In this document: positions 1-6,045 of the stretch, piece by piece | Numbering within the stretch: the first letter of the stretch is position 1 | How the letters are laid out: each line of letters begins with the position of its first letter | NCBI GenBank assembly: GCA_021832495.1 | Contig: JAKBKR010000060.1 | Coordinates: 1 to 9,414 of the forward strand | DNA: 9,414 nucleotides | From: a bacterium | GTDB lineage: Archaea; Thermoplasmatota; Thermoplasmata; Lutacidiplasmatales; UBA184 | Reading direction: 5' to 3' | Program-made: the position numbers and the translations under genes | Notes under the pieces: model-generated | What the model saw: only the letters and a program-made list of their open reading frames with translations | Told to the model about the DNA's origin: nothing | Databases searched by the model: none

Positions 1-816
1 GACAGCTTGCGGGCCGATCCCGGGGACCGCTTCGACATGGTCCTCACGAACCCCCCCTTTGGTCGGAAATCCTCGGTGATGATCGTCAATCAGGAAGGGG
101 AGGAGGAAAAGCAGTCCCTCACTGTTGTCCGTGACGACTTCTGGGCGGAGACGAGCAACAAGCAGCTGAACTTTGTCCAGCACGTCAAGACCCTCCTCAA
201 GGTCAACGGAAGGGCCGCTGTCGTGGTTCCCGACAATGTCCTCTTCGAGGGAGGGGCGGGGGAGACCATCCGCAGGAAGCTTCTCGAAACGTGTGAAGTC
301 CACACTCTCTTGCGTCTCCCCACGGGCATCTTCTATGCCCAAGGGGTGAAGGCCAACGTCCTCTTTTTCGACAAGAAGCCTGGGAGCGCCAAGCCTTGGA
401 CCCAGAAGTTGTGGGTCTATGACCTGAGGACCAACATGCACTTCACCCTCCGAACGAACCCCCTGAAGCGGGAGGACTTGGACGAGTTCGTCACTTGCTA
501 CAATCCGAAGAACCGTCACGAGCGCAAGCCGACCTACGACCCGAAGACGAACCCCCAGGGAAGGTGGCGGGTCTACGGCTATGAGGAGCTCCTTCAACGG
601 GATAAGGTGAGCCTCGACCTGCTGTGGCTCAAGGACGATAGCCTGGAGGATTCGGCCAACCTTCCCGAACCCCATGTCATCGCCGCCGAGATCGCCGAGG
701 ATCTGCAGGCGGCCGCTGAGCAGTTTGCCCTCATTGCGAACGATCTTCAGAGCCGCATGAAGAAGCCGGCGCCGGAGGATGAAGAAAAGAAGGGCCCCTT
801 CCGGAGCAAAGGATAA
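1..816 (+). CDS. hsdM: Type I-like N6-adenine DNA methyltransferase, C-terminal part (5' partial)
   Basis: The reading frame is open from base 1, so the gene begins upstream and about 271 codons are present. Residues 17-20 of the fragment are NPPF, the catalytic motif IV of N6-adenine methyltransferases. Further on, VVVPDNVLFEGG and GIFYAQGVKANVLFF match the conserved blocks that follow NPPF in HsdM-type enzymes. The family transfers a methyl group from S-adenosylmethionine to adenine in a specific DNA site, working with a specificity subunit (HsdS) and often a restriction subunit (HsdR). The C-terminus is helical and ends in a charged, lysine- and glutamate-rich tail. The SAM-binding motif I must lie upstream of the window. 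No hsdS or hsdR follows; the next gene is an HNH endonuclease 38 nt on. An orphan methylase or a type IIG/BREX-like methylase cannot be excluded from this fragment. Confidence 0.88.
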   Translation, partial: DSLRADPGDRFDMVLTNPPFGRKSSVMIVNQEGEEEKQSLTVVRDDFWAETSNKQLNFVQHVKTLLKVNGRAAVVVPDNVLFEGGAGETIRRKLLETCEVHTLLRLPTGIFYAQGVKANVLFFDKKPGSAKPWTQKLWVYDLRTNMHFTLRTNPLKREDLDEFVTCYNPKNRHERKPTYDPKTNPQGRWRVYGYEELLQRDKVSLDLLWLKDDSLEDSANLPEPHVIAAEIAEDLQAAAEQFALIANDLQSRMKKPAPEDEEKKGPFRSKG

Positions 817-854
817 GTCCCCGAGATGGTGACGCGGATCTAAAGTGACAACAA

Positions 855-1226
855 ATGAGTGACTCGTTACGAGGATACAGCGCGGACGTTTTGAAACGAG
901 ATGGGTGGAAGTGTGCGTATTGCGAGAGAGACTTTTCCAGCTTCGACCAATGGCTTTTTTTGACGAGAGACCATGTGATACCCTACCAACAAAAGGACGA
1001 GGTAAAGGAGGACCTCAATGATGAGAAAAATTGCAGGGCCGCATGTAAGGCTTGCAATGGGTTCGGAAATCGAACGAAATTTGAAATCCCAGAGGGTCTC
1101 AGTTTTGAGAAGCAGATAGCTCATGTCTTCCAACAGAAGAAGAAAGTCATCAAGGAGAGGAGAGATGAATATCGTAAATGGTGGGAAGAGAATGTTAAGC
1201 CAAGACTCCACGAAAGTGTCGACTAG
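855..1226 (+). CDS. Small HNH endonuclease
   Basis: This 123-residue protein has a compact HNH nuclease module. It shows C20-x2-C23, then RDHVIP with the D39-H40 pair, then N59 and C64-x2-C67-N68. The two CxxC pairs should bind the structural zinc, while H40 and the asparagines form the beta-beta-alpha metal site that cleaves DNA. The N-terminal region (YSADVLKRDGWKCAYC) is typical of stand-alone HNH proteins in restriction systems and phages. The C-terminal third is a lysine-rich helix ending in KWWEENVKPRL. No good Shine-Dalgarno precedes the ATG. It lies 38 nt after the methylase stop on the same strand, so it could act as the nuclease of a methylase/HNH restriction pair. That role is inferred. 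The gene is visibly AT-richer than both neighbours, suggesting separate acquisition. A homing-type or unrelated defence HNH is the alternative. Confidence 0.85.
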   Translation: MSDSLRGYSADVLKRDGWKCAYCERDFSSFDQWLFLTRDHVIPYQQKDEVKEDLNDEKNCRAACKACNGFGNRTKFEIPEGLSFEKQIAHVFQQKKKVIKERRDEYRKWWEENVKPRLHESVD

Positions 1227-1301
1227 CCGTACCCACCATTGCATCGGTTTCAGCATGGGTTGTTTCACTTGACCCTCACCTGGTACCCCCGCGGCCGCTG
1301 G

Positions 1302-1329
1302 CCCTCCCCGTGCGCGGGGTGCGGGAGGG
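1302..1329 (+). repeat. Hairpin between HNH gene and the membrane/recombinase operon
   Basis: CCCTCCC (1302-1308) pairs with GGGAGGG (1323-1329) in a 7-bp perfect stem around a 14-nt loop. A competing inner pairing CCCCG/CGGGG exists at 1306-1310 and 1315-1319. It lies in the 142-nt gap after the HNH gene and about 40 nt before the next start. It could slow or end transcription from the methylase/HNH side, but there is no T-run after it, so a terminator role is only a guess. Confidence 0.35.
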
Positions 1330-1368
1330 ATGCAAGACGATTGAACGAGCCACCAAGGGGGATCGATA

Positions 1369-1653
1369 GTGATGGCTAATCAAGTGATTTGGACTAGGCA
1401 CGAGACCAGGCCCTTGAAGAGGGCTTTCCGTGAGTTGGCTGTGCTGGTGATGCTTCTGACTGCGTTTGGCTCCTTCATCCTCTACGTCCTCGCTGCTTGT
1501 TCTACGCTGGCCGGACACGGGAGCTGTGCGGCGGCGACACTCGAAACAGTCGAGCCAGTCCTAGCCTTCGTGGGAGCAATGACTCTGTTCTTGGTCGTAG
1601 TCTATCTGATGGACGTAAAGTCACTGAACACCGATAGAGGCATTCGGAAGTGA
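1369..1653 (+). CDS. Small two-helix membrane protein, unknown function
   Basis: This 94-residue protein is not recognised. It has a short basic N-terminus, then two hydrophobic stretches at about residues 22-43 and 63-82 that should each span the membrane. A roughly 20-residue loop containing C44 and C53 joins them, and the tail is basic. The GTG at 1369 and the adjacent ATG at 1372 are both possible starts; AAGGGGG at 1355-1361 is a plausible ribosome binding site for either. The stop codon overlaps the recombinase start in GTGA, so the two are probably translationally coupled. Small two-helix proteins occur as holins, toxins and defence effectors, but no specific motif supports any of these here. 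The overlap with a recombinase gene is the main contextual clue. Confidence 0.6.
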   Translation: MMANQVIWTRHETRPLKRAFRELAVLVMLLTAFGSFILYVLAACSTLAGHGSCAAATLETVEPVLAFVGAMTLFLVVVYLMDVKSLNTDRGIRK

Positions 1654-2525
1654 CGACCAACCGTACTCCTCTGGATATCCGATGGTATCCCAAAGGCAAG
1701 TGGGCCTCGAAGTGTGCCGTCTGCCACAAGCCCATCCCCTCCTCCTCCCGCCGGGCCCACGACCCGGCCACGAACAAGTTCTACCACCCCATGTGCGCCC
1801 CCTCACCCGACCCGGACAACGGCAAGGCGAAGCCCCCCCGGTCGGGACCCCGGACAGTGGAAATCCAGAGCAAGGCCGGGGACCTCCCCGGCTTCGTGTC
1901 CGCCGACAAGCTCGCCCCGAAGAGCCTGCCCCGCGTGGCGATCTACGCCCGGGTGTCCACCACGAAGCAGGAGACGGAGAACCAGGTGGTCCAGCTCCGC
2001 GACTACGCCTCCCGGATGGGCTGGTCGGTGGTCGAGGTCCTGAAGGAGACCGAGCACGGGTGGGAGCCGGAGCGGGAGAAGCTCCAGGAGCTCCTCGACC
2101 TCGCCCGCTTCCGCGAGATCGACATTGCGCTGGTGTGGGCGCTCGACCGCTTCTCCCGGCAGGGGGTGGCGGCGACCTTGAAGCTCGTGGAGGACCTGCA
2201 CAAGAGCGGCGTCAAGCTGTGGTCCTACCAGGAGCCCTTCCTCCGGGAGAGCGACCCGGCGATGGCGGAGCTCGTGCTGTCGTTCCTTGCGTGGGCGGCG
2301 AAGCAGGAGCATGTCCGCATCTCCGAGCGCACGAAGGCGGGGCTGGAGCGGGTGCGGGCGAACGGGACCAGGTTGGGAAGGCCTCCGTTGCGGGAGATAG
2401 ACCCACAGAAGGTCAGGGAGCTTCGGTCGAGGGGGAAGTCGTGGACGACCGTGCTGAAGGAGCTGGGGCTCCCGAAGACGGCGCTGTCGGCGGTGCAACG
2501 TTCCGTTCAAGGTACTATAGCGTAG
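1650..2525 (+). CDS. Serine recombinase (resolvase/invertase type) with N-terminal zinc-finger-like extension
   Basis: The catalytic domain starts near residue 94. RVAIYARVST carries the nucleophile Ser103 with Arg101, followed by the QxxxLRDYA helix. The second active-site block, LVWALDRFSRQG (161-172), supplies Arg167 and Arg170. A long E-helix region (about 204-238, ending ANGTRLGRPP) and a C-terminal helix-turn-helix (about 250-286) complete the small resolvase/invertase layout. The family cuts both DNA partners through a phosphoserine link and rejoins them. Unusually, residues 1-90 are an added domain with C22-x2-C25 and H46-x2-C49, a likely treble-clef-type zinc site, then a proline-rich linker. 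The GTG start at 1650 overlaps the upstream stop, with GATAGAGG about 9 nt before it. Later in-frame starts would remove the extension, so this start is likely but unproven. The gene has very high third-position GC, unlike the HEPN-like gene 4 nt downstream. Confidence 0.9.
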   Translation: MTTNRTPLDIRWYPKGKWASKCAVCHKPIPSSSRRAHDPATNKFYHPMCAPSPDPDNGKAKPPRSGPRTVEIQSKAGDLPGFVSADKLAPKSLPRVAIYARVSTTKQETENQVVQLRDYASRMGWSVVEVLKETEHGWEPEREKLQELLDLARFREIDIALVWALDRFSRQGVAATLKLVEDLHKSGVKLWSYQEPFLRESDPAMAELVLSFLAWAAKQEHVRISERTKAGLERVRANGTRLGRPPLREIDPQKVRELRSRGKSWTTVLKELGLPKTALSAVQRSVQGTIA

Positions 2526-2529
2526 GGAC

Positions 2530-3234
2530 ATGACGGGTGAAGGTCGTTTGAACCCTCAGTATCTTCAGCGTGCGAGAGACGCATTGAAGATGGCTAGGGC
2601 GAACTTAAAGGCCGCAGAACGTGAGGCGAAGGACGCCGACATGCGTCTTGCTGGGGCAGACTTGGTAGTTGCGGGGGAGGAAGCTGCCCGAGCAAGGATA
2701 CTGTTTGCAGCCTATGAGGATATTGTGACGTTTGACGCCAGAAGGAAGAGTGAGAGAGTATTTATCTCCGAGAGAGAGCTTGGGAAGGATCATGTCCGCA
2801 AGTATGAACTTCTAGGAGCTCTTTCGGTAGGCTTGACGGCAGGGAAGCTCCACCTTGAGTTCAATCAGGCCACTCCAGCGGAGAGGGAGGACATGGGCAA
2901 AGACCCAGACGGCTGGGTGCGAAGACAATTCTCGTGCACATTCAAACTCCTCGAGTTCAGTGAGCATCTCGAAGAGCTGAGGCAAGGCCGCTATTCTGGC
3001 CTGACGACCAAGGGAACGTCCCCTCCGTTGCTCGACCAGGAGACGTTCAACGAACTGTACTCTGCCATAGAAGAACAGGTCAGCATGGCAGAGTTCGAAC
3101 AGGAGGTTTACCACCGTCCGCCTGGAGAACTAACAAGGATTCAAGCTCAGCTTCCCGGTCTTCTAGTGCTTGTGGAGAAGCTAACGGAGGGGATCAAGGA
3201 AGAGCGAGCGGGAGGCCCGTCTAAGAAATCATGA
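2530..3234 (+). CDS. AbiV/HEPN-like protein, candidate abortive-infection factor
   Basis: This 234-residue protein has an N-terminal helical region (about 10-35, rich in A, K and E) followed by ADLVVAGEEAARARILFAAY (43-62). The A-x-EE-x-x-R/K-A-x-x-L pattern is typical of the AbiV branch of HEPN domains. GKDHVRKYELLGAL (85-98) matches the H-x-x-K-L helix that follows in that family. HEPN proteins are all-alpha and often act as RNases, toxins or defence effectors; AbiV blocks phage growth in lactococci. The canonical HEPN RNase motif (RxxxxH) is not obvious: Arg82 lies only six residues before His88. Residues 100-230 are helical and unrecognised. It starts 4 nt after the recombinase stop and ends in an ATGA overlap with a membrane-anchored partner, so the two were probably translated together. 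Family placement is by pattern alone; another helical family is possible. Confidence 0.55.
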   Translation: MTGEGRLNPQYLQRARDALKMARANLKAAEREAKDADMRLAGADLVVAGEEAARARILFAAYEDIVTFDARRKSERVFISERELGKDHVRKYELLGALSVGLTAGKLHLEFNQATPAEREDMGKDPDGWVRRQFSCTFKLLEFSEHLEELRQGRYSGLTTKGTSPPLLDQETFNELYSAIEEQVSMAEFEQEVYHRPPGELTRIQAQLPGLLVLVEKLTEGIKEERAGGPSKKS

Positions 3235-3710
3235 CGGACTGGATCGAATGGTCCAACTTGGGTTTAGGGATCGTTGGCGCTGTGGGCATCTTCATCCTCG
3301 TCTGGCAATGGTGGATTGACTCCTATTCAAAGCAGCCGTACAAGTTCCTCGACCTGAGCATGTCACCCATCGCTGGGGGCACCTTCTACAATGTTTACGT
3401 CAAGGCAAAGAATCGAGCAAGTCATTCACTGAGGTTCGTGATGGCAGTTCAAGAAAGGTGTTCGCTGCAGCTCAGCACGGGGGAGGTGCGACAAGAGTGG
3501 GTTTCACCGCCGCAGCAAGTAACCCGAGACGCAGCTATGAAGCCGGTAGAGAAGGGGATTGTGGACTTAGATGCTAAGGACATTGGCGACATTCGGATAA
3601 GGGTGGAGAAGATGCCAGGAAGCAAGGACCCGGAGGAACTTCGTCTCTTGGTGACGGAGACAATCAGTTGGCGAAATCCATCATACTGGCCCCTACCCAA
3701 AAGGGTCTGA
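3231..3710 (+). CDS. Membrane-anchored protein coupled to the HEPN-like gene, unknown function
   Basis: This 159-residue protein has a single N-terminal hydrophobic helix (about residues 9-28, GLGIVGAVGIFILVWQWW) and no cleavage site I trust, so it is probably a signal anchor. The rest (about 33-150) alternates hydrophobic and polar residues as in a beta-sandwich: FLDLSMSPIAGGTFYNVYVKAKNRASHSLRFVMAV, then later IRIRVEKM and LRLLVTETISW. Which side of the membrane this domain faces is not clear. Its ATG overlaps the stop of the HEPN-like gene (ATGA), the closest coupling in the window. The pairing suggests the two products act together at the membrane, for example as effector and anchor or sensor; this is inferred. 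I do not recognise a named family. The last codons (PLPKRV) fall within a 15-bp direct repeat. Confidence 0.7.
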   Translation: MTDWIEWSNLGLGIVGAVGIFILVWQWWIDSYSKQPYKFLDLSMSPIAGGTFYNVYVKAKNRASHSLRFVMAVQERCSLQLSTGEVRQEWVSPPQQVTRDAAMKPVEKGIVDLDAKDIGDIRIRVEKMPGSKDPEELRLLVTETISWRNPSYWPLPKRV

Positions 3711-3758
3711 AAACGGCTCGCCGGAGAGATGAGCGATTTCCGTCCCTACCCAAAAGGG
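3691..3758 (+). repeat. 15-bp exact direct repeat pair at the island boundary
   Basis: CCCTACCCAAAAGGG occurs at 3691-3705, inside the last codons of the membrane-anchored gene, and again at 3744-3758 in the gap before the convergent peptidase gene. The copies start 53 nt apart and differ immediately outside the core. The core is partly palindromic (CCCT...AGGG). It could be a remnant of site-specific recombination, a protein-binding pair, or a local duplication. A shorter related string, CCAAAAGGGTC, also occurs at 5860-5870. Confidence 0.6.
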
Positions 3759-3844
3759 AGGATTTGGTATAGGGAGGTCCCCTCCCCTCTACCGCCGGAA
3801 AAAGGGTGGGTTGTGCTACTAGACGGGGTCGAAACAGAGACCGA

Positions 3845-3851
3845 CAAAAAG
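3845..3851 (-). terminator. Possible T-run terminator after the S9 peptidase
   Basis: Reading on the minus strand, a run of five T (plus-strand A at 3846-3850) occurs about 27 nt after the peptidase stop codon. I see no convincing stem before it. Archaeal terminators can be T-runs alone, so this is possible if the host is archaeal, and weak otherwise. Confidence 0.22.
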
Positions 3852-3876
3852 TCTCCGAGTCCTCTGCCGTTCCTGG

Positions 3877-5766
3877 TCAGAGGTTGCGGTTCAGGTAGTT
3901 CGCCAGGATCTCCGTCACCCGGATCTTCTGGGCGATGTCTGAGGAGCCGTGTCCCTCGTCCGAGAACTCGAAGTACTCGTAGTCCTCTCCTTCCTTTTTC
4001 CCTAGCTCCTTCAAACGGTCACGAAAGGCCCGGGACTGCTCGACGGGGCAGCGCGGATCGTTCGCCCCATGCACCATCAAGAGCTTGGTCTGAACCTTGT
4101 CCGCGAAGTAGATCGCGCTCCGGTCATTCCATAGGTCGGCGTCCTTCACAGGGTCCCCCATTTGCTCCCGCATGAAGAACCTGAACAGCTCGTTGGATTT
4201 CTCGTACATGGCGTGCAAATCAGTGATACCGACCCATGCCACGGCCGTCTTCCAGAGCTCAGGGCGCTTGGTGACCGCCATGAATGTCATGAAGCCTCCG
4301 TAGCTGCCCCCCCACACCCCTACCCGGTCAGGGTCGACATAGGGGAGCGACCGGAGGAACTTGGCTCCGCTCGCGACGTCATCGAGGTCGGCCCCGCCCC
4401 AGTCCTTGAGGGCCATGTCCCTGAACTTGACCCCGTAGCCGGTGCTTCCCCGGATGTTTGGCTGCAAGATGACATATCCCTGGTTTGCAAGGTACTGGGT
4501 GAAGGGATTGAACACCCTGTAGTACTGGCCGGTCGGGCCCCCATGGACCTCCACCAGCGCGGGGAAGCGCTTGCCCTGAGCTGCCGAACGCGGTTTGTAG
4601 AGAAGCGCCTCTATCTTCAGGCGGTCGAAGCTCTCGTACGCTATCGTCTCGCAGTCGGCGAGGCGGTTGGTCAGGCCCTCGTTGACCGGGTTGTGAGTGA
4701 GCTTCTCCGCTTTCTTGGCCCCCATGTCGTAGAGCCTGAGCTCCCAAGGGCAGGTGGGCGAACTGTGTAGGCACACTAGGCTACGATCGTCTGCAAGGAA
4801 CGTGCCATCCATTGTGACACCGTCCCCTATCTTGGGCTCGATGGTGCGTCCCGACTTGATGTCATAGAGGATGAGCTTGCCCGCAACGCTCGCATGCCTG
4901 AAAGAGATGAGGTACTTCCCGTTGGGGGAGTAGTCCACGGCGGATTCGTCCACTCCAAGCTTTCCGAGCCATTGGACCTCGCCCGTCTCGATGTTGAGGA
5001 TGCCTGGCCTTTCCGAGCCAAATGTGTCTGAGGTGATGGCCAATGACTTGCCGTCAGGCGACCATGCCGCGACTGAGTCCTGCGAGCCCTCCTTCGTCCG
5101 GAAGATTCTGCGGACGTTCGATCCGTTTGCATCCATCACGTAGATGTCGGTGTTCTTGAGGTCGGAACTCTCGTTTGCGGTGAATGCGATTCTCTTGCAG
5201 TCGGGACTCCAGAGGTTCCTCTGGCCTTCTGCCAGGACGGGGTTGGCGAAGTCGGTCAACTGTTCCCATTTGCGTTCCTTGACGTCAAGAGTCCACAGGT
5301 TGTGCTGTTTCCTTCCTCCCTTGCCCTTCCTGTTTGTTGAGACGAGGAGGAGCCGGTCGTCGCTCGCGAACTCCAGGGGATACTTCTGGCTGGTTGGTTC
5401 GTCTGTCAGCTGCGTCACCCTCCCGGTCGCCGTGTCGATCTGGTAGAGGTCGTGCTGCTCGTTCCCATCCTTGTCCTTGCCGAAGATGATGGTCGTCCCC
5501 GCCCGGTTCCACAAGAAGCCGATCCGGATCGCCCGAGGAACCTCGCCGTGACTCAACTGCCGCGGGACCCGGTCATCCAGGGACATGACCCAGAGCTCGT
5601 TGCGTCCGGTCCTGTCCCAATAGAATGCGATACGGTCCTTCTGCCAGGACAGGGCAAAGAAGAGGGTCGAAGGGATGCTCATGAGATCCTTGAGCTGGAG
5701 ATGTTCCTCCTTCGGCAGTGTAGCCTTCGACTTGCCAGCGTCCCCGGGAGTCATTTGTGACCTCAT
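3877..5766 (-). CDS. S9-family serine peptidase (prolyl oligopeptidase / acylaminoacyl-peptidase-like)
   Basis: This 629-residue protein has the two-part S9 architecture. Residues about 30-380 form repeated beta-propeller blades with WSPDCKRIAF, WSPDGKSLAI and YSPNGKYLIS signatures. Residues about 385-629 form an alpha/beta-hydrolase domain. The catalytic triad is complete: Ser488 in GGSYGG, Asp570 in GANDPRCP, and His606 in DEGHG. The oxyanion segment EVHGGPTGQY (406-415) is also present. Such enzymes hydrolyse short peptides, often from acylated or prolyl-containing N-termini. No signal peptide is visible, so it is probably cytoplasmic. ATG 5766 is used; an in-frame ATG at 5754 is a possible alternative, and neither has a good Shine-Dalgarno. 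It lies 279 nt downstream of the MFS gene on the same strand, and a shared role is possible but unsupported. It looks intact and like an ordinary chromosomal gene. Confidence 0.93.
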   Translation of the reverse strand: MRSQMTPGDAGKSKATLPKEEHLQLKDLMSIPSTLFFALSWQKDRIAFYWDRTGRNELWVMSLDDRVPRQLSHGEVPRAIRIGFLWNRAGTTIIFGKDKDGNEQHDLYQIDTATGRVTQLTDEPTSQKYPLEFASDDRLLLVSTNRKGKGGRKQHNLWTLDVKERKWEQLTDFANPVLAEGQRNLWSPDCKRIAFTANESSDLKNTDIYVMDANGSNVRRIFRTKEGSQDSVAAWSPDGKSLAITSDTFGSERPGILNIETGEVQWLGKLGVDESAVDYSPNGKYLISFRHASVAGKLILYDIKSGRTIEPKIGDGVTMDGTFLADDRSLVCLHSSPTCPWELRLYDMGAKKAEKLTHNPVNEGLTNRLADCETIAYESFDRLKIEALLYKPRSAAQGKRFPALVEVHGGPTGQYYRVFNPFTQYLANQGYVILQPNIRGSTGYGVKFRDMALKDWGGADLDDVASGAKFLRSLPYVDPDRVGVWGGSYGGFMTFMAVTKRPELWKTAVAWVGITDLHAMYEKSNELFRFFMREQMGDPVKDADLWNDRSAIYFADKVQTKLLMVHGANDPRCPVEQSRAFRDRLKELGKKEGEDYEYFEFSDEGHGSSDIAQKIRVTEILANYLNRNL

Positions 5767-5789
5767 GGAGAGCGCTTAAGGTGTCCCAC

Positions 5790-5795
5790 GATAAG
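5790..5795 (-). promoter_or_regulatory. Possible archaeal-type TATA box for the S9 peptidase
   Basis: On the minus strand CTTATC (within GCTACTTATCG) is centred about 26 nt before the peptidase ATG. That is where an archaeal TATA box would sit for a leaderless transcript, which agrees with the absence of a Shine-Dalgarno. No clear purine-rich BRE precedes it. The call depends on the host being archaeal. Confidence 0.25.
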
Positions 5796-5942
5796 TAGCT
5801 TACCCGAATGGGTCGGATCAATAACCATGGCTACGCCGAGGTCACGGCATAAGAAGCGACCAAAAGGGTCCGCCCCTCCCTATTTTGATCGCTGGGGCTC
5901 TTCCCTCGAGGACCCCCGAATCAAGGGGTAGGTATTGGCCAA

Positions 5943-5966
5943 GGAGGGCCGGTGAAAGGGCCCTCC
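5943..5966 (-). repeat. 8-bp hairpin in the gap between MFS and S9 genes
   Basis: GGAGGGCC (5943-5950) pairs perfectly with GGCCCTCC (5959-5966) around an 8-nt loop. It is about 80-100 nt past the MFS stop and about 180 nt before the S9 start, both genes reading on the minus strand. It could end or attenuate MFS transcription, although no T-run follows. The rest of this 279-nt gap holds the possible S9 promoter and no gene that I can see. Confidence 0.4.
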
Positions 5967-6045
5967 ACCTGTAGGCCGAGGGGGAAGGGTCCGCGCGCTT
6001 GCTTCGTGCCGATGACCGCGATGAGCGCCACGAACGCCGAGCCCG

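Noticed and set aside
1276..1518. Minus-strand 80-codon frame overlapping the start of the two-helix membrane protein
   Set aside because: The translation has no coherent pattern, and the plus-strand gene has two clear membrane helices and a coupled stop.
1803..2531. Minus-strand 242-codon open frame opposite the recombinase
   Set aside because: It is a shadow of a very GC-rich gene. The translation is L/R/P/H-rich with no domain, while the plus strand has full serine-recombinase motifs.
4162..4770. Plus-strand 202-codon open frame within the S9 gene
   Set aside because: It is antisense to the hydrolase domain containing the catalytic Ser488 and Asp570, and its translation shows no family features.
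5767..6045. Search for a tRNA or small RNA in the MFS-S9 gap
   Set aside because: No cloverleaf, T-loop consensus or conserved RNA motif was found; only one 8-bp hairpin and a possible promoter.
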